DNA of 64,000 nt from Pseudoscleropodium purum (lineage: Eukaryota; Streptophyta; Bryopsida; Hypnales; Brachytheciaceae), in assembly GCA_963969395.1 (NCBI GenBank), contig OZ017795.1, positions 9,300,001 to 9,364,000 on the forward strand, read 5' to 3'. Under the pieces are notes generated by a model. The model saw nothing but the letters and a program-made list of their open reading frames with translations. It ran no database searches and had not been told where the DNA came from. The position numbers and the translations under genes are program-made. This document shows positions 34,056-48,696 of the stretch, one piece after another (the stretch's first letter is position 1; every line of letters begins with the position of its first letter).

Positions 34056-37000
34056 GTGATCAACTATGGATGGTTCTACCTTAACATGGCTTTGAAAAAG
34101 GTCTATACAGTACATTGTGACTAATGAGATTCCCCAAAATGCTTATCAACATTGAGAATGTAAGAGACCATAAGTTTAAGCCTTAAAAGACAAATGGGTG
34201 ACCTTGGAAATCATCCCTTTTCATTACTGTGTGAATCATTGGTTAAAAAAATTGCAAAAGCACTCATTGGAAGTCAAACTACTACGAAAGGCCCTTCCTT
34301 TTCACAACAAAATTGTGAGGATGAATAGTTTAACTTTTGTCATCCTAAAAAAATCCCTTGCCATCCATCAGACACCAAATATTTGTTTTGACATTTGAGG
34401 GTTAATTGGGGAAGAGATACCTTACAATTTGAATCTCCAATGCGCCCAATGAAAATCTGAAAGAAGGATTTTGGGGGAAGGGGATAGTGGCATATGATGA
34501 TCTCTTACTTTATTGATTAACTTAGGGCTGGGATATACTATGGTGGAGAAGTGGAGATTGGGCAATTGATCAAGAAATTTTGGCCAAGAATATGTGGATA
34601 TTTGAGGCAATCAATCAATAGGATGTTGGCAAAGATGAAAATACAATAAAATAATACTTTAAGAAGTTTTGACCAATTGTAGTGTAAACACCAAGTATAC
34701 TAAAAAGTCTTCTAAAATGCAAACAACAAGTTCACAAATTAAAATCCATTGCCCAACTTCATCAAGATGAGAGTTTTGCAATGTGAAAAAAGAAAGTGAA
34801 TATCACTTGAAATTAAAAAAACAAAATTCAATTGCATTGCTAAAATATGCCACTTTAAAAAGACAATAAATGAAGTTGGAATTTTCTGGCTCAAGCTAAG
34901 TTTCTTATCAAACAAGAAGTTGAAGCTATCCAAAAAACTCAACCTCTAGAAAACTCCCCTTACAAAAAGTGTTGTCTCATAGAGAACCATGTCATTTTTC
35001 ATCTATGCTTCAAGTTCTCCACTTAGCAAGTCTTGGAGTAGTGTAAACCAAATCTATTGAAGAACGAAATTTCTTCAAATCATATTACTCCATTTCCCTA
35101 TAATTCTTGACCCGTGCACTTTTCTACCATAGTATAAAGTGAGTCCAATTAGTTTGACCCACTAGCTACAACCAAAAGATTGCCACACCAACTTAAAAAC
35201 TCAACTTGGAACTGTATCTCTTACCATCAAGAAGAATAGGGGATTCTAGTTGGAGACTACTAGGCCTACCTATGCAATAAGGTACGTGCACCTAAAAAAG
35301 ACACTCTTCAAATTTTGACACCTATCTATGATGGCAATTTTGCTTTAGATAGTCTTGGCTCAATTTGCCACCAAGCTTTTACAAACAATTGAATTGAAAG
35401 AAGGGAGAGATATGTTCACAATGGAAGAAGAAGGAACACACAAATTCATCTTTTTGAGTTGAAGGTTGATTGCAAGTCCCTCCATTGGCTCGCAATTATA
35501 GAAATTGAAAAATGAAACAATTGGGGTGAAATTACAAGTTGGAAAGTAGTAGTAAGAATGATTAGTCTATAACTACAAAGTAATGTGGTCCCAATTAGAT
35601 TGCAATGAAACTAGGAGAAAGTGAGAAGAAAATTTTAGTGAAAAGATGGGGTTTTTAAGTGAATAAAGACTTTATGTAAGAATTTGATAAAGTGTAAATG
35701 AAAACAAAAATACTACTAGTAGGAAATGACATTAGGATTAAATTTCAAACCTCAAAAATAAAAAACACAAAAAAATATAAAAGCAAATTGAAAATAAATA
35801 CTACAAATACAAAATCAAATTAGAAATAAATTATAATCCCTAAAAAATTAAAAAAATTAAAAAATCTAGTAAAATTAGAAAATGTTAGGATAAAAAATGA
35901 CATTATAAATAAATTAGAAACCAAAAAAATCTTAGCTACAAAAATCACAATACTAGTCAATAGAGTCAAAACGAGTATTGGTACACTAACATAGTAATAG
36001 GAACACTAAAATAGGGGGGAAAACAATAAATTTGTGAATTTATACTAATTTAGCATGTTTTCTACTAACTTAGTGTATTTTATAGTAATTTAGAATATTG
36101 ATAAAACATTCATGTAGGATGAAAGTAAAAATGAGCATTAAACCATTCATTGGTTTTAGTTTATAAAATTTTGGATAAGAAGTTCCTTTTTATCCAACAA
36201 ATAAGTTGCACAGCTTGCCTCTGCTTGCACCCCCACCCCCTAAAATCCTGTAATATTGATTTTAAAATAAATAAAGTTGACCCCCCTCCCTTGTTGTCGA
36301 TCTTAAAAAAACTATTGCTATTGATATCTTGCACTGCTGTGAGAGACGATCAAGACCATTAAGATAAGGACTGAGTGTGTTTCTCCCATTGGTTTCTTGA
36401 GCAATTTTCTTAAAAACTTCAATGTCACAAGAAAATGGTGAGCTTTGAAAATATTTGGGTTTCTATTCATACAACGAGTAGTGGAATGGTGGTGTTGATT
36501 GACTAAATGTGTTCTTTGCTACCAATTTCATGTACTAATTGAAGATTGTGCACCTCGCAACAATTTTGGCACCATTGATTTTTAATAAGTCCTCAATTTA
36601 TCTTGGGTGAGTAAAAGAAATTGTTCAATAGAATTTATATATGTGATAAGCGTAGAACTTTTGATTTGCATCAAAAGACAAAACAAAACAAATTGTGTGA
36701 TAGAATGTTCAATTTTATATGTGCTTTTTTGTATTGAATTCAAACATGGAGAGAGTTTGGGGATTTTCTCCTAGATTAATCCTAGATTAATTACTATATA
36801 GGGTTTTGTTTGTTTAAAATATTCTAAGCTTAAGGTTTATTGTGCACCATCTCTTAGCAAATCTAGATTCAAGAGGCTTGCAAGAAGATGATTGGACTAT
36901 GGTGGCTAACAATGAAAATTATGAAGAACATAAACCCTAATTCACAAATGCTTGATTAGTTTGTATTGCAAACAAAGTTTAGTCAATTTGTGTGAAGTAA

Positions 37001-37194
37001 CTTAGGGCCATAATTAGAATTCTGAGGTTGAATGAGGGTTTGGATGCACTTGTTGATGTACTAGACTCTAACCAAAATTGGTATTGCATGTAGGTTGATG
37101 CGATCAATTGACTCTACACAAATCTTATTAAAGCAAATCTTGAGATTCTTTAGTAATTCAATATGAATTGTAGATAATTGTGTTCACCAATTTT
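34056..37194. other. AT-rich spacer without gene
   Basis: Only short frames in AT-rich sequence. Nothing beyond low-complexity A-rich patches (for example 35700-35960) could be supported. Confidence 0.45.
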
Positions 37195-38153
37195 CACTAG
37201 TAGAAAAACAATGACCATATCAACAAAAAATTCAACAAAAAAGTGTTGATATCATTTGTATCCTTGGTGGCATTGTCTTGGACAATACATGACAAAGATT
37301 TGTTGATTTTTTTGTTACTTTGGTCAAGTTCCAAAAAATAAAAAATAAATTCATTTAAAAAATTTCCCAACAAATGACTACCATGTGGCAATCACCACAT
37401 AAGAAAAATACCACTTAAACAAGCCAATTAGGTGCCACCACATGGCAAGCCCAAATTAAAACAACCTAGAAAAGACTACTATATAGGCAAGAACCACTAT
37501 CTACATAGGATTATAAACTTAAATTTTAATTATAAGAAAGTAGACAATTTTGTTATACCTTGGTTTTAGAAAAAGGTAAACTTCATGAAAGAAGAAAAGA
37601 GAAGACAATCTTTTTATACAAATGGGATGGTAGAAGGTAGAACAAACCATATGGGATAAGTGATTTTGATTTAATTGTGAGTAGTTGAGCGCTTATTAGT
37701 CAAAATCACATATTCTATATGGTTTGTTCTACCTTTTATCACCCCATTTATATATAGATCTTTTCTTCTCTTTTCTTCTATCACTAAGGTGTAATAAATT
37801 TGTCTTCTTTCTTGTAATTAAATTTTAAAATCCAATTTAATAGTCCTATTCATATGGCTTTTGCCTCTATGGCAATCTATTTAACATTTTTTTGAATATA
37901 AAATTCCATCTATGGTGATTTAAATATTGTCCAAGTAACCAAAACTTATTTGAAATTTTTCAAAGCCAAAATGAACATAAAAGTATTAATTTTTGTTGAT
38001 TTGGATGTTGTACTATTCAAATCAACAAAAATTTGTGACCATTTTGTTAATGTATACCAAATTAACAAAAATTGTTAAAATAGTCAATGTGGTATTCAAA
38101 TCAACAAAAACTTGTCAATTTTTTGTTGACTTGGACATCATTTTATAGTAGTA
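37195..38153. mobile_element. CACTA-like non-autonomous element
   Basis: The left end is CACTAGTAGAAAAACA at 37195, and the right end is TTTTATAGTAGTA at about 38141-38153 (final G of TAGTG changed to A). CACTA elements carry many short subterminal repeats. Here the 10-mer TCAACAAAAA and its complement recur near both ends. No transposase is present. The 3-bp target duplication is not clean (TTT against TTA). Confidence 0.55.
37510..37835. repeat. Long palindrome inside the CACTA-like element
   Basis: Arms of roughly 140-160 bp face each other around a centre near 37684. The inner 83-bp arms (37590-37672 and 37697-37779) share GGTAGAACAAACCATAT and its complement, and GAAGAAAAGAGAAG and its complement. 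A diverged relative of part of this sequence occurs at about 45650-45715 and 46280-46345. Confidence 0.7.
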
Positions 38154-41100
38154 TTAACATGGAGTTTAAGCAACTTAGGTCGACTTAAGTGCAACATGTG
38201 GCTTGGTGCTTGCTTGTAAAAAATGTAGATAGTGTGTGAGGCTCTTTGTTGTAATGTAAGGAAGCTTGTAATATTAATTACCTCAAGTTTGAGCACCGGT
38301 TTGTTGCAATCAACAAAAGTCATTTGCATCATGGTGGCGTATTTTGCTTGAATGAAAATTTTGAAGTTCATTTTTAATAACCTATTAATTGTATATCTTG
38401 GATAATTTAATTAAAAGCTTAATACTTGATGAAAAAATGACACCTATTTGTATTTGATTTTTTGGATATTCCTAGTTGACATAGTACATCACTATACACC
38501 CAAAAGAGAAAGTAATTTCTTGCGACAACAATCACTTCCACTTGTTTTTTGTATGCCAATAATGTTTGAAAAATGCTAGATGTTTTTTGGCATGGATTGT
38601 TTGAAATTGTGGGAAAAATTGTAAAGATTAGATGACAAGAGGAATTAGGACAATTAATTCATCGAGTAGATTCAACATTTTGTGGAAAAAATAGGTGGAG
38701 AAAAATTAGGTTTTTGAGGTCAAATTCTTTGGTTAGGAAGATGGTAAATTTTTAGGATTTCTAGTAGGCTGCAGGAATGGAGAGAATTCAAAAAATGTGA
38801 AAATGTGAAAAATTAATGTAAGAATGGGGTGGTGGCTCTTAATAAGTTGCAGCCTTGATACAAAACACCAAAAAAAATACCAAAATAGCTTAGAAATCCC
38901 AACAAGGTTTAGTATTAGAGTATTAGGATTTTGGCAAAATTTAAGCAACATCGAGCTACAACAATGTGAGGAGTGACCCAACACCACGATACATTAGGTA
39001 TACAAGGCAAGGGAATCAAGAAAAATTCAAGGATCCCAAATAAGTAGATGTTATTCTATATGATAGCACAAATGACAAGACAAAGTCAAGGTGAGGTGAC
39101 TATGTTGGAAAATGGGCTTTGACTATATATGCACTCTTTTGGATAATCAACTACTCAAACTAATGAATGGATATTTTTTAAAATTACCCAAATTTTGGTA
39201 ATTTGTCATTAAAATTTAATGTAGCTTTTTTTATGCTAATAATCCACTCAGACAAATTTCATGGCATTTTGACATGCAAAAGTATCTGAATTGTTGAGAT
39301 TCTCTAATGTAGGTAAATTTGGAGATTTATAGTAGAGCTGACTAACCTTTTGAGAGTGTATAAAATTAGAATGAGGAAAAATTGGGTATTTTCTTATTCC
39401 CTTGTCTTGGCTAGTTACTCTCTTCAAAAAGGTAAACTATAATAGTTGGATTTTTATTCTATTCTTGATTTAAGTTGGCACTAGGTTTTGATGACTTTTT
39501 CAAAACAAAAAAGAGAAAGCATTTGGAGCCATTTTCTAAAAGTTAGAATTCTAGAGAATGAACAAACAAAAAATTAGGATGAAAGTCTTAAGTGATAGGA
39601 TTACTTTTAGGAAATGGATAGAGGGGAGGGAGTCGGTACAAAATGTATATAAGGGATATTTTCTCCCTTTCAAACCGCCCCTTGTATACATATTGTCCCT
39701 GTTGGATCCATTTTAGTAGATTTGGGGCCATTTGAGACAAACTTGCCAACCAATTGTATTTGAAGCAATCTTGCTCCACTTGTCATTGTTTTTGAAGGAA
39801 GCTTTGAAGGACAAAGGACCTTCAAATCTTGCATTCTCTTGCACTTATTGTTGGGTGTTTTGTACTAAAAATTGTTTTTAGAGTTATAATATGAACTTTT
39901 TAGAGTTGTATTTCTAACTATCTTCAAGATTAATTAGCCCCTCCACCTTGGCAATACCACTTGTAGGGATCCTATTGTGTATGCTTTTGTTGAGGTTTAT
40001 ATACTCTTTAATAGAAAATCTTTTGTTGGGAATTCCCCTAGAGTTGTGTCATGGTTGTATTTAGAAGTTTATGTTATGTGATGTTTAGTACATGTTTGTT
40101 CTAATGTGTTGGTCTATTAACTTTCCTTTGTCCAATTTGGTTTATTTCTTCTTGCATTTTTCTATGTACAACAAAGCTTTGAACCTTAGTTTCCTCAAAC
40201 TTTAGTTATTTTGCACTTGATGGTAAGGCTTTTGAACCTAGGCACACCAAAAAACACTAAGTAGTCTTCAAAGTTCAAAAACCTAGTCTCAAAGCTTAAT
40301 GTCCAAGGTTCAAGTACTAGAGTTTAATTTCCAAAGTTTGGTTATCCAAAAGTGATTACTAAATCCCAAAGTTTAGTTTCCAAAGTACCAAAAAGTCCTC
40401 AAGTTTTAATTAGTTTTCAAAGCTCAGTGACAAAATTTGGCTTCCAAGCATAGCTCTAAGTAACTACCAAACAGAAACTAAGATTTCAAGTTTTGAGCTA
40501 GACCTTTGTGTTCAATATTTAAGCCCCTAGAATTTAGTTGTCAACAATTAAACTTGCCAGAAATTTAGAATCCAAACTTCCAAAATTTTAGATTAGCCAT
40601 GTCCGTACACCAACTAGGGCACCTCGACCAAAAGACTAGTGAGCCAAGGTACCCCAATTGACTTGGACCCAACCTTATTAGGTTCAAGGCTCACCCTGGT
40701 GGCACAAGCCTTCCCCAATAGGCTTAGGGCTCACTTTGGTGGCCCAAGGCTCAATCCCAATAGGCCAACGCTAGTTTTGTGAAATTCAAGGTTGTTTTTT
40801 TCTTTGCAAAATAATGATAGCTAGTAAGGTCAAAAATAAAGAGTCAAAGTTGTAATTGACAAGCCATAAAACAAAAGTTAGAAGCTAGCAAGAAGGAGTA
40901 GGTTGGGAAGAAGAGAGGAGTTTAGAAGAAGGTAGAGAGATAAAACAAGAAGGAAGCTCAAATTGTTTAGAAACAAAAACACCAATTGGTTCTAGAATCA
41001 CAATCTCTTGTTACATCAAAGTGTTGAAAAGTCTCTCAATTAGAACTACAAGCGCAATTATGGAATAGAGAGAATGATGTATTGATTTAGTGTTGGAAGT

Positions 41101-42559
41101 TGGCAATAGAAGAAGATTGGGTGGAAATCCAAAAGAATTCCATTTAGCTATTTGAAGTTTAGATTAGACAATTATTGACTTGTGGATCAAGTAGTAGGAC
41201 AAGTATATTGCACTATTCAAGCTTTTGTCTTGGAATTTGAACAATAGTCTTGTTGCAAAAGTCAATTTAGAATGCTAAGGCACTTCAACACTAAATTTCC
41301 ACAACTTAGTTTCCACAAAGTTCTTGTATTCAAATTCTAAAAATTAAGCGGCAAGTACAAATCAAAAAGGGATAAGATGGTAAACAAGGAAGTCACCAAA
41401 GGCATCTTTATCTGCCTCTTAGATGAGGTTCAATATGAGGTGAGTGCTTAATTATACTATTTTCCCCTTAATTCTCTTAAATAGGAATTTACAGTCATAA
41501 ATGAAGTATGAGTTAGATTCACACCTTGAAAATATGTTTTTTTTATTATGAATTTAGTTTTAGACAGTGGTAGAAGATTATTAGGGCTTTGTATAAACAT
41601 AAGACACTTAGAAAATAGACTTAAAATGAGTAAAATAGAACTAGATGAAGTTTAGGAATTAGATTGGATGAAAATTAGTAAAATCATTCAAAAAGAACAA
41701 GAATGGAAATTTAGAGTACAATAAAAAATCAAAGTTTATGGGGATAATTAGAAATTAATTCCAAATTATAGGATAGGAGTAATTAGTGGATGAAGTTTGA
41801 AGTACTAATTAGCAATCAAACTTCATCTACTCATAGTTTTTTCTACAAAAATTCAATGTTCAAGTGCCTTAGCATTCTAAAGAGGAAAAATAAAGAACTA
41901 AAATCAACAATCCCTAAAATCCTAAAAATAATAAATTGACAAAAAAAGTTCAAAATCTTTAGATTGAGATTGATGTTAATCTAGAATCTTTTGAAGACAA
42001 CCAAGCAATTGTTAAAATGTATTATCACTAGAAGAATTTTAGAGGATTCTAAAATTACTTTGTAAATAAAAAATCAAGTTAAAATTCATAAGATATTTAA
42101 GGATGGAGTTTAGAATAGGAGTTGAATGAATTTAAGGAATTTCTAGCCATCTAAGGTCGAATTTAGAACTTAGATATGACATTATATTGTAAAAATATAG
42201 TCAAAATCTAAAGTCAATTTTATTCTAGAAGTTCATAGAAAACCTTGGATGAAGTTTAAATTGCCCTTCCAAAGGGTGAACTTCATTCAACCATAACTTC
42301 TACTAGGAAACTCCAATTAAGTCAAATTTTATATTTTTGGAAATGAAATGATTTGACATACAACTTAGAATGTTGATCTTTTTTCTATGAATCCCTTGTC
42401 CAAAAAAACACAGATTCCTTCTTTAATAGATTTTTGGCAAGCTCTTGTGGTCTGAATATTCATCATAATTTTTTGAAATTTTTTGTGAAGAAATAAAATC
42501 ACATTAGCTTTACAAAGATATAATTTTTATTCAATGAGTACTTGGGAGTAAGAGCTATG
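38154..42559. other. AT-rich spacer with degenerate short repeats
   Basis: No gene is supported. At 40190-40580 short phrases such as CCAAAGTTTAG and TTTCCAAAG recur irregularly. At 40600-40790 a unit like GGCTCACYYTGGTGGC followed by CCCAATAGG is repeated. These look like decayed tandem arrays. Confidence 0.4.
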
Positions 42560-43302
42560 CAATAGAAGGGTTTTTTTAGTGAGGTAGGCAAAAATCACCC
42601 CATACAAAAAAAATTAATTTAAAAAGTTTGTTTCTTATATATTGTAATTTTATCTACAAGGAAATCTTTTATTCATTCCATTTGAACTTGTTATGTAAAA
42701 ATTATGGACAATCTTATTTTTTGGACAATTAGAGCATCTTTCTAAAAAAATAACTTATAGGATTCATTTTTGAATGCAAGTTTCACAATTTTTCAAGAAA
42801 ATTGTTTATCAAGATCAAGTTTGCTTGCTAAAACAAACTCACCATTGGAATTATAGAATTTCAATCCCATCTTAGAGCTATTAAAAATTTAGTTTATCTT
42901 TCAATCTTTCAACCTACTTCTACTTAACAATTTTTTAAAGAATGGAAATCCAATGTATTCTTTTAAAAATTTCTAGACTTTCAACTCAATTTTTTAACAC
43001 AAGGTTTTCTTTATTCAAAGTCTATAGTGCAAAAAATTTCTTCAAATGGTGGTCAAGGCATCTCAAATTGCAGGCTAGCGTTCAAAAAAACTTAACTTTC
43101 CAACTTTAAATGCTAATATCTTCCAACTTATATAGTTAAACTTTGTGAAATTTTTATTATACGATTTCTAATAGGTGAAGTAAAAGATCCTATAGTATGA
43201 CTCTTAAAAAAAAAAAAAAAAAATTTCTTGGATGAACACAACAAAATTTTCAATATTGAATTGTTTTTCACCAAAAAATTGCCTTAGAACTTTAGAGGTT
43301 AG
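42560..43302. mobile_element. TTAA-type element, degenerate copy
   Basis: The right part carries the family's internal phrases AAATGCTAATATCTTCCAA and AGATCCTATAG. It ends in a decayed A end, CTTTAGAGGTTAG. An A run of about 18 bp (43207 onward) lies near the end. The left limit is uncertain. Confidence 0.4.
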
Positions 43303-43450
43303 TTTGCCATTTGACCAAAGGTTGCTTTATTTTAAAGTTGTTATCATTTCTTTTGTAGTTTTTACATCCATTAGGAAAATAGAAAAATTCATTGCTTGAA
43401 AGCAAAATGGACCGTGCCTAGGCACCTACATAGGAATTCTTGCTCCTTAA

Positions 43451-44367
43451 CCCCTAAAGTTCCTTGACTATGTTTTCACCAAAAATGCTCGAAAACTACC
43501 ATTTCTTGTACAAGTTTCAAATTTTAGAAAAAAAAAACATTTTAGGATACATATAACCATAGGATCTTTTATTATAGTAGTTTGAAAAGATGTGGGAAAA
43601 TTTTCATAAATTTCCACCATGCAGATTGCGAGATATTAGCATTTGAAGTGACGAAAATCATTTTTTTGTCCCTGCAAAAAATTGAGTAGTTGATCTTCTC
43701 AAGGTCACATTTGTATAAAAGAATGTTCAAATAGTGGTTCTTATTTGGATTCATTCTTCAAGGCATGTTGGCTACATGATTGAAAATTTTCATATCATTT
43801 GAAATTGTACAACATATAGGAAAAAAATGATAAGTAGAATGATATAGAGAATGTTTCAAAATACTAAATTGTTAATTTTTCTTTTTTATGGAATTGAAAA
43901 ATGACAATCCCCAATGATAGTAATGTTTCAATAAAAAATCTTCTTCTAATGTTTTTTTTCCCAAAAATATTGAAAATTCAATTCAATAAAAGACTTCAAA
44001 GTTTATTTTGGTATAAAGGATTCATAATTGCCCACAAACTAAAACACCTCATAACTTTTGACTCATTGATCAAAATGGAATGATTCAAAGCTTCTAGTAT
44101 ATATATAAAACCAATTTCAAATTTGAATTTTTGAGAAAAATGATTTTTTCATATTTGCGTGAATTGCCCAAGTTGAGAAACAAACTACATGTTAGGCCAT
44201 AACTTTTGATTCATATTTCTAGATGTCCTAAAATTTAGTGCATATGAAAAATATTCCTTGTCCACACCTTTCATTAAAATTTGGGTCAAAAATATGGAAA
44301 TCTCTAGTCACATGCACCTGCCCATAAATTCTTTGTTGTCAAAAAATGCAACTTGGTCCTTTAGGGG
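43451..44367. mobile_element. TTAA-bounded element, full length, reverse orientation
   Basis: 917 bp from CCCCTAAAGTTCC (A end) to CCTTTAGGGG (B end), flanked by TTAA at 43447-43450 and 44368-44371. It is inverted relative to the copy at 33120. No coding capacity for a transposase. Confidence 0.8.
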
Positions 44368-44371
44368 TTAA

Positions 44372-47300
44372 AACTAAAAACTTATTTGTATTCTTTTAAT
44401 ACCAAAGGTGGATATTAAAGCACTCACTGCAACCAAGCCAAAAGCCAAGATGAGTGTGAAGACTCATTGCTTGATATTACCTCAATTGTTAGATTGCCAG
44501 AAAAATCATGCATTGCTATACTAGAGAATCATCGATAGTGTAGAAGGCTTTGTTTTGAAATAAGTTTTTTTCCATTGGAGCTCATTGATAGGCTTTGCTT
44601 ATAATAAAAAAAAATAATAATTTTCTTGTTACAAAATAAGAAAAGAATGTAGACCTAACTTGTCACCAAAAAATGAAAGATTCCAAAACCTAGCTATTAT
44701 AAAAATACAAAATGAATCTAAACACTACCTTCTTTCAAAAAAGAAAAAAAAATTCAAAACCTACATTGTACAAAAAAATAAATAACCCCTAAACCTAGCT
44801 TGTTACAAAATACAAAATGAATCAAAAAATCTATGTTGTTCCAAAAAAAATTAAATCTTATATGCTAATTGACATTGTATGTTGTTCAAATTTTTTTATC
44901 AATGGCATGGCTACTTATATGTCTAGTGGAAACAACAATATCCTTTAAGAAAAAATGCAAAGCAAAACATAAAAGGACATCTAATTGTATAATGACATGT
45001 AATATTGCAGTCCTAATTTTTTCTCAATGACCTAGCTTGCTTCCATAATAATGGAAACAATGATACCCTTCAAGAAAAAATGCAAAGGACAATATGAAAG
45101 GAAATCTAGATTTAAGATGTTGGGTGAAGAGGTCTTTTTTAGAATGAAATCCATGGTTTGTCATGAATCCTCAATAGGTATAGGATAATTTAAAGATAAG
45201 AACTCAACTGCTCATTATGAAGACAAAGGAATTGTGTTCAATGTACAATTGCAAGACTCATTTTGGCATAGTAGAATAATTGAATCCCAAAACTTTGAAC
45301 CAAAGAAAGTTGGGAAATTAAAATGAATTTCATCTTCAAAAATCTATTTATGATTTTAATCTTCCAATCAAGATATTTAGATAAAATTTAGAGAGAATAT
45401 TTGAAAATGTCAAAAAAATGTTCCTTCCAACCCCTTTATGAATTTTGTCTATTACTTTTGATGGAAGGCTCCAAATCTCAAATGAGTTTTTGAAAAAAAA
45501 ATCCATCTTGATTTTACAACTTTTTATGGTTCCAAATTTTTTTTAAAGTTATTCTACTATGCCAAAATGAATTCTAAGGTTCTACATTGAACACAATTTT
45601 TGCTTTTTGACTTAACTAGGTATGAGCATTTTAGCTTTTGCTAATCTTAATTCACATATTCTACATGGGTTGTTTTACCTCTTATCACCCTATTTGTATA
45701 AACAACTTGCCTCCTCATTGTGAGACTCTCACAATAAGTAGATCTCAAATGTATTTGAAGTGGTTGTTGATTATGTTTTAATTTTTATAATTTCAATGCT
45801 GATTTATTTTTTTGAAAAATGATATTTTAAAATGCTATGAAGTTTATTTTGGACTCAAATAAATTATTTGGCACTAAAGTGCTAAATTTGCTATCCAAAT
45901 ACACTATCCTAATCACATCTAATGTTATAGTTTGAATTTTTTTTTGCATATCCCTATGGTATAGAAGATTAGGTTTTTCCTAATTGCATTTTTTAGATTT
46001 TCACCATGAATTCTCAAAGTTTCTATAACCATCTAACATTAAAATCTTATTTAGTAATTATAGTTTATTCCATAGTACTAATACTTTTGGAATTGTAAAT
46101 TCACACATATTGTTTATAATTTACATTTTCTAAAAGGTAAATCTACATGGTGGTTAAGAGTATCCTCCAAAGGTATTGTTGGATTTCAATTGAATGAACC
46201 TACTATGTAAATAAAAAGTGGATTATGAAAAATGATCTATGAATTACAAATCTTTTAAGAGATGTATAATCTTTTACTAACCTCACATGGGTTGGTTTAC
46301 CTTCTACCACCGCACTTGTACAAATAGCTTGTCTTTTCATTTTGGACATACATTAAGCAACCTTTGAAGCTATGCAAGAGACTCATGCATGAGGTGAGTA
46401 GTTGTATTACAATTGAGATTGTAGTAGAAAATTTAGGTTAAAGGTTGGTGGAAAGGTGAAACTACAATTATTTCTTTATCCAAAAAGTCAAATGTCAAAA
46501 AATCCTATAGTATACATATAACAATTATTTTATTTTCATTTATAGCCTTACTTTATTTACACCCCTACTTCTCAAAGAAAGGAGTCAACATATTCAATAA
46601 ATTGTCAAATGCACCAATATTCATTCTATAAAACTTTTTAAATTTATAGTAGTGCATTTCATTAATTAATCTCCTCATTACCTTTTCCATGTAGTTCTAA
46701 TGTATGAATTGCCTAAGCTCTACCCAGAAGAGCCGAGAAGTATTGGGTTTCTTTCGTGAAGTAAACAACAACAATGAAAAAAAATGAAACCCTATTAAAG
46801 TTCTACTACCAAAATTCAACACTTCTCAAGCTATTGATTTGTAAATGAAAGAGGTGCTCATTGCCATAATGAGCATCTACATGACCACAATTTGAGCAAG
46901 AAAAAAGGCTCCATAGTGCCTTCTCGAACTCTACCAAATTGTTTTTAACAATATTTGATTCTCAAATCCTAAAAAGGGAAGAACCTTCAAAACTTTCTTT
47001 TGAATACAAAATGAAAGGCTAGATAATTAAAGAAAAACATTCCCCACTACATATACTACCACTCACAAAAACAAAAATAGGGGTGGGGGTCCCTATAAAC
47101 ATGTGATGTTTGAGTCAACCCTCATTTCTAGCCATGTGCATAGGTATAGTGTGACATCCATAGTTTTAGTCAATGTAGGTATTCAATTCAAATTACAAAA
47201 AAGAATTTAAGCCTTACATTTACTAACTAAAAATAAGAAGGCCATTTTGGAATATAATATTGAATATAATAACTTTCATAATATAATTGGTTTCTATAAC

Positions 47301-48420
47301 TTAACTCTAATAATACCAAATCCAACCTTTAAATACAAGAAGAATTTGATAAAGTATCTCTACAAATTAGGATGACTTTTATTCAGATAGTAATGAAAAA
47401 AGAAACAAAAATATAAATCTGTTTATTGTTTAGAAATTGAATGTCGGAGTGCTTAGGATAAGTGTAACCATTCCATACTTGTTATGATAAAAAAATAATT
47501 TTCAATAAAAGTTTAATTAATGATGTAAAAAAAATAGTATACTTCACAATATTGACAACTTTAGTATAGTTGAATGATGAATAGTTAATCCATCACCTCC
47601 AAAGCATTGCACTTTTATAAATCCAAAACATTGATTCAATATCCATGCAACTGATTATCAACCAAATACCATACTAGATGTGAAGGTTTGATTCTTCACT
47701 TAGATGTTGAAATCGAATTTCCACATCAATTCGAATGGGGCTATGTCACTTCACACTAATCACAAGATGACATGTAATTCTTTCTTCTTTTTTACAAAAA
47801 TGATTTCATTTATGCTAAATCTGACCTTCATATAGGATAATATGAATGTTTTTTTAGGTAATTAAATGCCTAAAATAGAATAAATGTATTAAAAAAAATG
47901 CAAGACTATAATGATGGCCTTGCACATTGTTGCCACAATGTTTCCAAAATCTCATTTCATCCATCATGTAGAGCTAGCACATGCAAAAATTGCTTATAAA
48001 AATTACGTACTCAAAATTGTATGCTCTAAATTGGTCTCCTTAGTTCAAAACCCCCAAATGAAAGAGTTATAAAACTCAAAACCTTCTTGAAAGAAAGGGT
48101 ACATAATCATTTCTCCAAATACCAAAACAAACAAACTCAATAGTACACAATTGGTACACCATTTGCTAAACAAAATTTCCTTATTACATGATTGATCTTA
48201 AGGGTTTGATCCAACAAGGATGTCACAAGTGTCACTTTTCCTCTTCTTTTTAGTTTATCCTATCAAAATGTTAGATTCAACAAAAATTAAGTCATTTTTG
48301 TAAAAAAAGTGCCACATGTCATCTTGTGAATGTGAAAGATCTAAAGTAATGTGGACCTTGGAAATCTAAGTAAACATGGAATTTTCGGCACTCAAGTGCC
48401 TAATTTGACCTTCATTAATT
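44372..48420. other. AT-rich spacer without gene
   Basis: No supportable coding region. Two segments near 45650 and 46280 resemble the arm of the palindrome at 37510-37835. Otherwise featureless to my reading. Confidence 0.4.
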
Positions 48421-48696
48421 ATTAGATGTTTTTTGGGGGGTCAGGAGGGCCATCAAGGCCTGTTCCTGGAGTTGTCCCCTGAGCACTCCGGGAATGGCTG
48501 CTATCAGAATATTTTTATTTTAAAAAAATGCAAAAATGCAAAAAAAGATGAATTTTTTTAAAAATAAAAATAAAATAGTGACATGGCATTCGCTGTACCA
48601 TGTCATGCAGTTATTGTAGGGCAGTGCGCCAAGGCTGGGAACACAAATTTAGCTAGGGGAACTCACAACCTTCCCAAGGGTTGAATCTCATCTAAT
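48421..48696. mobile_element. MITE, ATTAGATG terminal inverted repeats
   Basis: Ends ATTAGATG and CATCTAAT are inverted. The subterminal AAGGCCTGTTCC matches the element at 1087-1332, so the two belong to one family. A possible third relative lies at about 49403-49650 (AATAGATGTTTTTTTAGG). No coding capacity. Confidence 0.55.
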
